A stretch of 64,000 bases of DNA from contig NW_019774403.1 in NCBI RefSeq assembly GCF_001039355.2, forward strand, positions 304,436 to 368,435, read 5' to 3'. Below the pieces are notes generated by a model. It saw only the letters and a program-made list of their open reading frames with translations. It was not told the origin of the DNA and made no database searches. This document shows, piece after piece, positions 12,601 through 22,867 of this stretch (positions are counted from its first letter, which is position 1; each line of letters begins with the position of its first letter). The translations under genes were made by a program, and so were the position numbers. The stretch comes from Lingula anatina. Taxonomy: Eukaryota > Brachiopoda > Lingulata > Lingulida > Lingulidae.

Positions 12601-13670
12601 AATTCTTATTGTTGTGAATAATATCTTTAACAAAACAATTATACATTTTGAATGTCTTTATGTTGACAATTCTGACAAAAGCCGAACACGAATGCGGATT
12701 TCTTAAGCCCGTCAAAACTATGCTTTCAGAATATCATCGTTTATCAGTATGTACGCACATGACACAAAGCATGCAAAATCCATAAAAACATAAAGACTAC
12801 ATAAATTAATCTTATAAAAATAAAACGCAACATGAAATACGTTTATCATAACAGTACAAAAACATTTAAAAAATAATGAGTAACCGCGACAGCATCGGAC
12901 TGAGGCTAACCTCGTATCACCCCGAGTCTCCACGTTAAACCAAAACCCATCTCTATAATCAGCATAACCAGGGGTGGATACAGATATATTTTCTGTAAGT
13001 TTTTCAAATTATCTTTGTTTATCCATCCTCCATTTTTGACCGTCTTCCGACAGCAAAAATTAGATATCCGTCAATGCAAACTTGAAAATCTGACCGTCTT
13101 CCAGAAGACCCAGAATCGGCCTCAATCCACCCCTGAATTAACGTTGCCATGAACGACAGAGGCATGCTTATAAAAGAGATGAGTTGCCGGCTAAATGTGA
13201 AACTCGGGGTTCCCTCACGCTGGATCAGGCAATATCATATTGCAAGTTCATAAGGGCGTCCTAGTCCATACTGATATTCAATATTTGTCACCGCATTGAG
13301 CGGACTAGACACCGCGTCTCTCACTTCTGGACCCCGAAGCGCTGAGAGAATGTTTATTGATCAACAATACCCCGTACTTATAGAAAATTAACATATTCAT
13401 TGACTTTATTATTATAAGCAATATAACTATAAGAGAACACCTGTACACAGCATTCTAATACTTCTCCCATGCTATGGAATAAGTTGTCAAAATATGGTAG
13501 GTATTTTCACGTACCTTGTTTCAGATCTTGCAACCTCCATATTAGAAATGGACACGGTGCTGTTAGTTCTTACTATGGTGACATTAAACGTTGCTTTATA
13601 CTCTGGCTCATCAAAACAAGGGAACGTTTTGCGCGCTTTTCCAGGCTGGAAGAAAGTTGCTACAACCACT
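8084..13670 (-). CDS. M1 zinc aminopeptidase, copy 1, exons 2-9 only
   Basis: Eight minus-strand exons, each with GT-AG borders and matching phase: 13515-13670, 12236-12353, 11720-11840, 10624-10778, 10203-10316, 9451-9579, 8803-8868, 8084-8149. They encode the second part of the M1 N-terminal domain (FPCFDEP), a WGMENWG exopeptidase motif, [14 protein letters not shown]...LNEGFA (HEXXH-18-E zinc site) and the FDEITYYKG segment with the catalytic tyrosine. M1 enzymes remove N-terminal residues from peptides; this one is expected to be an ectoenzyme. Exon 1 is missing because the contig ends inside intron 1, and exons beyond DDLWYFLTE were not found. Compared with the copy at 17443-24267, the catalytic exons differ only synonymously, whereas the 12236-12353 exon carries five replacements. 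Confidence 0.85.
8533..8684. mobile_element. Short element with CCCAACAAGCA / TGTTTGCTGGG ends and CACGTGGCTACCA repeats
   Basis: The element begins ACCCAACAAGCACG and ends CATGTTTGCTGGG, an imperfect terminal inverted repeat. Inside are three or four degenerate tandem units of about 24 bases built on CCACGTGGCTACCACGTT, plus an inverted GTGGTAGACACGTGGTAG near the right end. It lies in the intron between exons 8 and 9. The second copy is at 17893-18044. The ends match the general pattern of 4519-4629, but the core repeat is different. Confidence 0.55.
9582..9627. repeat. (TAA)n microsatellite touching the exon 7 splice acceptor
   Basis: On the minus strand the tract reads (ATT)n and runs directly into TATAG, the 3' splice site of aminopeptidase exon 7 (9451-9579). 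The homologous tract at 18942-18980 is two units shorter. A (TTG)n-like tract at 9012-9033 is separate and not near an exon border. Confidence 0.8.
10911..11070. mobile_element. hAT-like MITE with CAGGYCCGTAG ends, CATAC duplication (copy 1)
   Basis: The ends are CAGGTCCGTAGGCAGG and, inverted, TTGCTACGGGCCTG. It is flanked by a perfect 5-bp direct repeat CATAC (10906-10910 and 11071-11075). The interior has a long G run and no coding capacity. CAGG-type ends with 5-bp target duplications fit the hAT5 group of hAT transposons. The same insertion is present at 20243-20397, so it predates the split of the two copies. It lies in the intron upstream of the GMEN exon. Confidence 0.7.
11394..11650. 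mobile_element. Foldback MITE, copy-1-specific, TTA target duplication
   Basis: Two arms of about 122 bases (11394-11516 and 11530-11650) are near-perfect inverted repeats around a 13-base spacer. The ends are GGCTTCGTTCACATG and its complement. The flanks are TTA on both sides (11391-11393, 11651-11653). The other copy has an uninterrupted empty site with one TTA near 20717. A 3-bp TWA target duplication with GG(C/T)-type ends fits PIF/Harbinger-derived MITEs. It has no transposase and sits in the intron between exons 4 and 5. Confidence 0.85.
12969..13135. mobile_element. hAT-like MITE, CAGGGGTGGAT family, copy A
   Basis: The ends are CAGGGGTGGAT and ATCCACCCCTG. The interior contains GACCGTCTTCC-type motifs in repeated form (TGACCGTCTTCC occurs twice). 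It matches 28952-29118 in the opposite orientation over its full length. No clear target duplication is visible here. The homologous position in the second aminopeptidase copy (near 22245) lacks the element, but some flanking DNA is missing there too, so that difference is not a clean empty site. Confidence 0.65.
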
Positions 13671-13743
13671 CTGAAACAAACATTACACAACTTGAAATAC
13701 AGAAGACCATTCACGTTTGGGAGGAAATGAAGCAGTTCCACAC

Positions 13744-13776
13744 GCACGCACACACACACACACACATACACACGAA

Positions 13777-13807
<31 letters not shown>
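13744..13807. repeat. (CA)n plus (AAAT)n microsatellites in intron 1
   Basis: A (CA)n tract is followed by ACGAATAAATAAATAAA-type tetranucleotide repeats and AGGA units, upstream of exon 2 on the minus strand. In the other copy (about 22823-22865) the CA tract is longer and the AAAT tract is much shorter. Confidence 0.8.
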
Positions 13808-14240
13808 AGGAAGGAAGGAAGGGGGCAACTTCTCCCTTCTCCATCTACAGCAACATCGAACTACATGGACGGGGAAAGTTAATGATGACCTGTGTTGTTC
13901 CATTTATTTGTCAGGCAAAGTAACCAGTTGGTACTACTCCCCCCCCCCCCCCAAAGCCATGTTTTTTCTCGATGTAAAACATGTTTTGCAGAAGACACAC
14001 AAATGTGAGTTAAAACAAAGGTAACCGCCCGAGAGGCTATTTTTTAAAAGAACATTACACACATGTTAGAAAAGTTTTTTTTTCAATTAGGAAAATGATC
14101 AAACGCTCGGCTCTTACATCCCGCGTTGCTTTGAAGTGTGAATGAAACTTGTAAACAACGAAAGCGGTAGGTCCTCTTAACAAAAATGAGACAAGAAGTT
14201 GCCATTAATAGGAGGCCAGTGTAAAAAAAAAGAAACAAGN

Positions 14241-15784
14241 AAAAAAGTTAAAAGTGTTAGCTTTTCCGTTCTTCCAGTTTACCTTAAGTCTTTTTCTTTT
14301 ACTTAATCAACATCTAGATAAATACTACAGACGGAGCAAATAACCTGTTTGGGAGTATTTTTGGCCTGCAACATGTACCCCACACTCTTTTCTCAACCTG
14401 CGGCTGTGGAATTGGTGTCAACTGGCATGCACCCCACCACACAAATGTTTGAGATGAATCTGCACATTTGACCACATTTGCTCCCTTGCGCTCCTGTTGT
14501 TTTAGAAAATAATCTCCCTATCTTTCGGTTTTCCGATTCCTTAAATAATTCTAGTTATCTTTCGAAATTTATCATATTTACGGAAATTTTTGGCCAATCT
14601 TTGCGTATTTTTAAATAAATTTATTTCACCTGTTATATAAAAGAGGCCATTTAAGTTGTGTGCTACTCGCTGGAGCACGTTAACACTATATTTTAGAGCG
14701 GTCATTCACACGATCTCTTTTTTCGAAGATGTAGGGTGGGGTGGGGGATGGCACGCAAGAAATCGCCCGTTTTGGCAATTCCCAATTTTGACGGGTATTT
14801 TGTGCTGAACCGTAGTAAAGCTTATTTTAAAATTCAACACAATCGTTCACTGTGATAATGTACACGAGCATAAATACATTTATAAATACAGAGAAAAACT
14901 CAGTTAGAACTCCCAACCAAAAGTTTATCTCAAGAGACTCAACAGATCATTTGCGAAGCTGAAGCACAAATAAAACACCGTGTATTCGACGTGTGTTCAG
15001 ATAGACACAGAAGTATACATGAATAATCTGCATTGTGTCATTCTATTAAGCGCTGAATCAAAATAAAACCCTCATAGAGAAAAACCAGACCGGGTATGTT
15101 TGCAAGCTATGCATTGAGCAACACCAGGAGCTGAATAGAATGCTTAAGGATACATAGGAGGCCAAAAAAGAAGAGAATTGTGAAAGCCATGGTGAGATAA
15201 TCTTGGTGTTTGCATGATACAGTGTATACTTTGACCACGTATACTTCGACCACTTGCAAAATTTATGAACTCAGTTTTGCTATTCCCAACAGCACTTATG
15301 GTGGCAGCGGTGGGACTTCCTTTTTAAGACGGTGGATATTATTAGGACACTTTGTCTATGAGTCCAGCTCGGCGTCTTGACTTAGTGTCTTTATCCTCTT
15401 CTATTCAATCAGATATTCATAGCTTGTGAAGTGATACATTTATAAGTGGCCTTTCTAGTAAGCCATTTATATTCACAGTAACTTAAAGATGACCGCACTT
15501 TATTTATGATCTGTGCGTATGTTTATATATGTATATTTTTATAGGCAGCAGAATTCGCCCAGATTATTGCGTGATAAGAGTGGTTTTTGACGTGTTGTGG
15601 TTTACCGTAAATGAAACATGAGATATTTCAAGTGTATGTGATAGGTATATGATAAGTACTTGTACAAAATAAACAGTAGCAGTAGTGCAGGTGCGCACTA
15701 TGCCATCATTATCCCTTGTATACATATAAGAACTTGTTGAGAAGTAGCAAAACATGAGTGATTACGGTACTTTTGTATAACCTA

Positions 15785-15871
<87 letters not shown>

Positions 15872-17375
15872 TTTGTTATGATATAGTCATGCTATATGCC
15901 ATATTGCGCAGGCCGAAATTAACGCAAAAAAGCACACACTCACTTCAAATCATTGAAAACTACACGCGAGTTTTATTATTGCCAATAAAAGGCGCCAAAA
16001 GGTGCCTGGTCATAAATGTTGCATCACTGTTGGTAACCTTCTGTTTATTTACCAAACTGATTGATTTTTAAACGACTTTGATGAAGTAAAATGCTTTTTG
16101 TATTGAATAAACGAATGTTCCCGAAATAAACAGAACTGTTAAGCACCTTAACATAAAGTGCAATTTAGCAAAAGAGAAAAGTTTTTTGTACCATAAAAAA
16201 CACCCGTCGATTACCAGAATCAACACCTAGGATTATGATCAGATTATCTAACACGCCGTTTCGAGATAAAAACAGTTAAGTTTATTCCATTATGAATATA
16301 TTTCAACTTCAAGGGTAAAATGCAGGAAACCTCAAAATCAACATTTCCTTAAGATCACTTCAAACACTCTTTGTGGGTCTGTTTCTAAATGGAATGCGGG
16401 GTAACCGATCACTTCCTCACTTCCGTGTAAAACCACATGTTTATGTCTTTGACACAATAACACAGACGCCAATCTTTCAATATTACGTATTCGCGCACTG
16501 TCAGGGGAACATAATTAACACTAACACGAGTTCCAACCGAAGATAAATATTTATCACTGAGAAAACATTCGCAAAACACCGCTGGGCGATAGAGAGTTTA
16601 GGCAGGTACATGTACTAAAACAAAACTCGGATTTTTTTTACAGCGTCGACATCATCCATTTCACTGATTATATTGCCTGGAGATAAGATACTCTTTGGAT
16701 ATGGTGTTATATAACACATTTTTATTGTTTTCTAATGCATGGACGAATATTAATACCCCGACACAAATGAGCGATAAGACTGAGAATGTCCCTATAGGTG
16801 ATAGAGTTAACCCAAGTAAAACCTTCATAAAATGTTTGTCTCCCGTGTAAAACCCCTCTTTTGAAGTTTCCAATTTTTGGAGAAGTGACAAATTGCCTCT
16901 TGCAACTTCTAGTGGATTTACTGTTTTCACGATTTTGTCGTTTCTTTTGTACAGAGAATCAATTCATCCTTATTCTTTTTTCGTAAGCTATGTGTACAAT
17001 TTTTTCTAGAAATGTGGGCATGACTCACAGCGGATGTCGATAACAAAAGATCCAGACGCGGATCATCTTGCTTACACGTCACGTCACGCTCGAGTACAAG
17101 TTACACCACGCCTGTTTTTTGTTCTTCTTATTGTTCTCGACATCCGCCCTATTGTTGAAGTCAGATACACAACTCATCAGCAAGGTGTATGTTACTGGAT
17201 GTGCGTCACACTCATGTACATCACATACATCTCGCTGGCTCGCGGTGTATCCGGGAAAGATCTCTGTAGTGGTTCACCAACATGCGTGACGGGTAATTTT
17301 CGCCTAATATTGATAAATCATCGGGAAGAGAAATAAGGATTTACGATGGTCTTATTACACAACTAAACACAGCAG

Positions 17376-17415
<40 letters not shown>

Positions 17416-17442
17416 CATCAATCAAAGGAAGCCAAAACTTAC
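14241..17442. other. No recognised exon; second-copy equivalent of 4891-8083
   Basis: This is co-linear with 4891-8083 with scattered substitutions. It contains the longer (CT)n(CA)n microsatellite at about 15788-15868, a (CT)n tract at about 17379-17411 and the 89-codon frame at 16661-16930. As in the other copy, no exon encoding the C-terminal part of the aminopeptidase was recognised. Confidence 0.5.
16661..16930 (-). CDS. Unidentified 89-aa open frame with one hydrophobic segment (copy 2)
   Basis: This is the same 89-residue product as at 7285-7554, without any amino-acid difference. A hydrophobic stretch of about 25 residues is centred near residue 52. It lies about 510 bases beyond the last recognised aminopeptidase exon on the same strand. 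It may be an independent short membrane protein, a first exon of a downstream gene, or a chance frame. I cannot assign a function. Confidence 0.25.
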   Translation of the reverse strand: MKTVNPLEVARGNLSLLQKLETSKEGFYTGDKHFMKVLLGLTLSPIGTFSVLSLICVGVLIFVHALENNKNVLYNTISKEYLISRQYNQ

Positions 17443-17508
17443 CTCTGTCAGGAAATACCAAAGGTCGTCAGTCACAGCGCTGGAATAGGCACGCCCTCGC
17501 AGGTAATT
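17443..17508 (-). CDS. Aminopeptidase exon 9 (last recognised exon)
   Basis: Twenty-two codons in phase 0 encode [20 protein letters not shown] plus TE, matching the QYLKKFSYRNAKNDDLW-type helix that ends the M1 catalytic domain. The acceptor is ACTTTCAG and the donor is GAG|GTAAGT. The donor is intact, so at least one more exon is expected. A (CT)n microsatellite follows about 30 bases into the intron. Confidence 0.85.
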
Positions 17509-18940
17509 CTGAAAGTATTGTTAACTTTCAAATACTCTTTACATCCTACTATTCACTACTACTGAACAACAACATATCTGTATAGCAAATAATCTTTGGA
17601 GATTAATTTAGAAAATGAAGAAAATGGATAATTCAATGATATTGTTCTAACATCCTTGAGAATTTTCTCTGTTTTACTGCAACATTTTTAATTATTGCTT
17701 TAGCTGTTCTAATTGATTTCCCTTTACTTGTACTTTACTTATAACTTATATAAAATGGGGGTGCCATGTGTGTAAATTTTACAACTTGATTTTAAAGTTC
17801 ATTGACGACTTTACTCTAAGCCTACTAGCACCATGTGCCTGCAGTTGCCAGTAACGACAGAGACATGTCAATGAAAGAACTTTAAAGTTACCACCCAACA
17901 AGCACGCCACGTTTGAGCCGCGTGGCTACCACGTTAGGACCACTTGGCTACCACGTTGGGACCACTTGGCTACCACGTTGATATGGCGTAATAATGAGGT
18001 ATAGCAACGTGCTAGACACGAGGTAGCCTACATGTTTGCTGGGAACATTCCAATGCCAGTTACGGCAGATACGTGTCGATAACAGAGCTTAGTTTAATTA
18101 GGTCCTACCAGTTGACTATGAATCACCGGAAGAAATTTAAATAACGATGGTTGCTTTCTTACCGACACTCCTTTTCGGAAAGTTTTCTCCCCCAAGAACC
18201 CAATGATCATTCGGAGGACGGAGGCACCCTGAAGCAAAGGCATTTTATATGAGAACCACGTACCCATATGTTTATATGTTATTTTACATACATATTTTAC
18301 ATACATGTTATTATTTCTACGTAACTCCACAAGAGACAGTTGGTACTTTGATTTGGTGATACGTTCAATCTTTTTGTTGTTGTTGTTGTTGTGAGAACTA
18401 TTTATGTAATTGCCCTGAACCTGACGAAAATTCCTATATCTGAAATGAACTCTTGAAAAACGCGGACGGTATTACAGGCATTCTAATTAATAGTTTGGTC
18501 TTTCTTCGTTTAATGTACAATGGAAAATATTGTATAAGCTTTAGGTCGTCTAATTTGTACATGAATTATTAATTTTGACAAATTGGGACTTCAAAAAGTA
18601 AATGACGCGTGTTTCGGTGATGCGGTGCACGCAGAAATGGATTTTTTCCTCTCAGTTTTTTGCTTAAACCGGGCATTTTAAGAATACAAGAATTATTTCA
18701 ACCGTTATCATTTATCTTCCTGCATCCACATCGATTTTCTTTCCTTTTTATTAATTTTTTCTATCTATATTATTGTGTTCCAGGCAGCAGCGCTTTACAT
18801 ATTCTCTCACCTTGTAATAAGTGATTTCGTCAAACTTGATATCTTGGAGCCGGTACACAGGTTGAGATATACTGTGGGTGAGGTTCATACTGTCCTTGAT
18901 AAGCCCATCAGATACACTATCTGGCAAAAATTGTTGATTC

Positions 18941-18980
<40 letters not shown>

Positions 18981-21900
18981 TCTGCAATGGAATAATAGAA
19001 ATAAAAATGAAGAAAATAAAAATTAAAAAAATTGTATTGCCTTTTGTCGCTTGGCATAAGACAAATGATAGCACATGCAAACAGACTGAAGAAAAAAAAG
19101 AGAAACGGGTTTATATGTTTATATACTAATACACGGTTATATTGGAATGTGTAAGCCCACGGGCATGCTTATTTGCGATTCGAAACACAATCACGTTTCC
19201 TGTGACATCTTTGGTTGAGAATCTTGAGATGCATGATTGCGATGTACAGTTGAGTCACGATCACATTGCGTTAGAGTAATGCTAGACAGCAATGGCATCA
19301 TTTAGTACATTACCGGCTGGGTCCACAAATGAGCTAAAGACCGTAAGTCAGTCTAAACTTTTAGATAATCTGCAGCGGTAATTGGTTTTGAATTGCAAAA
19401 TGTTAGTTGATGAAGAAGACGATTTATAAGTAAACGATAATGAAGAAGACGACCTACAGATCGTAGAATTCTACGATATACAGTTCTTCTTAGCTGCATT
19501 CGCCGCAGGTAGAAAGGTGGGGAGATGACACTTACCAGTTTCATATCTGGTGCTATCTTGTCGTTGGCCACGTATGTCATGAGTTGTGCGAACCCCTCAT
19601 TGAGCCACAGATCGTCCCACCATCTGTTGGTTACGAGGTTACCAAACCACTGTAAATAAAATCAATAACGTTTGTTTAAAACTGTGCTCACATTTAAAAT
19701 ATGAAATCCAACACTTGTAGTATCTTTCACGTTTGTTTTGATATCTATAAACAAAGTTATTGGGAAGGCAAGCGCAGTGTCAGTAAAGCGTTTACCTTGG
19801 TAAATTACCTGGTAAACTAGAAGCAAATTAATAGTGAAGTGACGCGAAAAAAAATTCACAGGGGGAGCGCACTGTATTCTAAACCGCTGCGTCGTTTATC
19901 TTATTGATGTCTTAACGAAAACACCCGAGGATGGACGAACTAAGTAAACCATTACCTGATGGGACACCTCGTGGGCCGACAATAAGTGAACATACTGTTT
20001 ATCATACGGCGAGCTGTGGGCGTCATCGTATAAAACAAGCGGCTCTCGGAAGGTGATGGCTCCCCAGTTCTCCATGCCCCAGGCTGCGGGCTCCGGGAGA
20101 GCTATCATGTCTGCAAAGAAGAAATATTTCAGGGTGGTTGATGATACAAATGCAGTACCCTGAGGTTCAGAGTTTACTGGTAACGCACCACTGCTTTCAC
20201 CGGTCCAAACCGCAAACCAGAGAACTGCGAGTGTTCACATACCAGGCCCGTAGGCAGGGGGGTTCGGGGGGGGGGGGGTTCGAAAGAACTGCTCTTTTTT
20301 GCCAGGTAAAAGTCCAATCTGGGTAAAATTTGATTTCATTGTAAAAGGTCCACTTTTTCAGAAAAATACCCTTTTGAAATTGCTGGCTACGGGCCTGCAT
20401 ACTGGTGAGCTACCAATTGTCTCCGAAACTCAGGTTGCTCAATGTAGAGCCTGACGGTTGCCAATTATAAAAAAGGAAAAAAATCATGAAAACAAATTTT
20501 CTTTACAACGTAAGCTGTACCGGTATACGTAAAACCCCTGTTCTACCAGGCTTGCGACCGCTTGATAAAAGTATTTTGGCCCACAAATACGTTTTAATGC
20601 GGTCGCAAGCCATGGCAGTGTGACAGGCTTCATGTCAAACGCAGCCTCTTTTACCTTCATCTCTATAGAGCGATATGCCGAATAGATTCAAATTTTACAT
20701 CGCACACATATCTCTCTTAATGTGTAGATTTCATTAAAGATGCTTATATCGAGTATTATAACATCCATAAGCAAGGCATATGCACCTATTTTCCTCAACG
20801 GGCACGGAATGTAGAAATATTGCTCGAAGAAGTTCAGCATTTTCTCTCCTAGATCAAGTGAATAGTTTGCAAGATGGATCTTTCCTGGTCTCGCCCAAAC
20901 GCGTAGCTGATGTGGAAAAAAAGAGAAAAAAATAACTGTGCGTTATAAATTCAAAGACTATCACTCAAAGAAATAACAGAACAAAGAAAAGAACCCTCAA
21001 ATGAAAAGAGATCAGAGAAGGTTTTCGTGAGATGCAATGATAATAATGATAATAATGATGTTTTTGACATTCAGTTTCTATATTGCTTGTAAATATAATA
21101 AGAATAATGTATCTATCACCTCCATGGAGGTGACATGGAGATAAAAACCATTATGGATGCTCTTGTCAACACTGTGTAGTTAAGGCACCCTTTATCACTC
21201 AATTTTTTTATCACAAGTGTTCGAAAAAGATCTTTTATTTAATTACCCCTTTAAAAAATAAGACGGGGGGGGGGGGGGGGTCAACTACTCTACTCCTGTA
21301 TCTCACCAATATTCCGTTGGATGTCATTTTCGCCCTGTGTTTGAAGTTTCCAACAATGAAGACGAGAAGATATGTGGACATCACTGGTGTTTGGTAGTAC
21401 ACATCAGCGACCCAGCCATCGCCTCTGGAAATATTATACGTTGATCATTCAAACATTTTGCGACAACTTAATTTTATTCTGTGTATTAATGATCTACATC
21501 CTCCACCCCCCCTCCCTTTTCTCTCTTTCAAACCGATTCCACTGAGATATTGACTAAGACTCCGTTCACATGAAAAATCTATTTTCTAAAAATCTTTTTT
21601 CTATTCGCGGTATCTTGTGATCACTCCGAGCACAGCTTTGGAAGTAACTGGCTCGCGCTGCCAGTAATTACGCCGCGGGGTATTCAGGGCACAGACCGTG
21701 ATCACAAGATACCGCGGATAGAAAATAGATTTTTAGAAAATAGATTTTCCATGTCAACGGAGCCTAAATGGCTGACGTCTCTCTCTCTACCCACCCTCCA
21801 ATATATCAAAGTGCTGACAAATACGTGTGCTAAAATTCGCATATTAAACAACCAAGCCCCAAGCCCTTCAATAATTCTTATTGTTAATAATATGATTGTT

Positions 21901-22827
21901 GTGAATAATATCTTTAACAAAACAATTATATATTTTAAATTTCTTATGTTGACAATTCTGACAAAAGCCGAACGCGAACACAAATGCGTATTTCTTAAGC
22001 CCGTCAAAACAATGCCTTCAGAATATCAACGTTTACCAGTATGTACGTACATGACACAAAGTATGCAAAATCCATAAAAGCATAAAAATTGCATCAATCA
22101 ATCTTATGAAAACAAAAAGCAACATGAAATATGTTTATCATAACAGTACAAAAACATTAAAAAAAATAACGAGTAACCGCGACAGCATCAGACTGAGGTT
22201 AACCTTACATCACCCCGAGTCTCCACGTTAAACCAAAAACCATCTCATGCGAAGGCATGCTTATAAAAGAGTGTTGAGTTGCCTGCTAAATGTGAAACTC
22301 GGGGTACCCTCACGCTGGATCAGGCAATATCATATTACAAGTTCATAAGGGCGTCCTTGCCCATAGTGATGTTAAATGTTTGTCACCGCATTGAGCGGAC
22401 TGGACAACGCCTCTCTCATACTTCTGGATCCTGAAGCGCGAATGATCATCAATACCCTGTACTTATAGAAAATTAACATATTTATTGACTTTATTATTAC
22501 AAGCAAGAGAACATCATACACACTTGTACACAGCATTCTAATACTTCTCCCATGCTATGGGATTAGTTTTCAAAATATGGTAGGTATTTTCACGTACCTT
22601 GTTTCAGATCTTGCTATCTCCATATTAGAAATGGACACGGTACTATTTGTTCTTACTATGGTGACATTAAATGTTGCTTTATACTCTGGCTCATCAAAAC
22701 AAGGGAACGTTTTGCGCGCTTTTCCAGGCTGGAAGAAAGTTGCTACAACCACTCTGAAACAAAAATTAGACAACTTGAAATACAGAAGATCATTCATGTA
22801 TGGGAGGAAACGAAGCAATTACACACG

Positions 22828-22867
<40 letters not shown>

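Larger units (their letters stand above)
4891..14239. other. First copy of duplicated aminopeptidase block (probable alternative haplotype)
   Basis: This block is co-linear with 14241 to about 23280 over its whole length, including introns, microsatellites and MITEs. It is bounded on both sides by single-n characters. It ends in a poly-A run inside intron 1 (14221-14239), at the same place where the other copy has a longer A-rich run, so exon 1 is absent here. Differences are substitutions, microsatellite length changes and transposon presence or absence. An unmerged second haplotype explains this better than a true tandem duplication, because the break points coincide with n characters and low-complexity DNA. 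Confidence 0.75.

Noticed and set aside
13487-13903. 138-aa minus-strand open frame containing aminopeptidase exon 2
   Set aside because: Only the 13515-13670 part is coding. The rest is translated intron and CA/AAAT microsatellite upstream of the TTTCAG acceptor.
20138-20400. Open frames overlapping the hAT-like MITE
   Set aside because: They lie within a non-coding MITE with a G homopolymer and are not conserved in copy 1.
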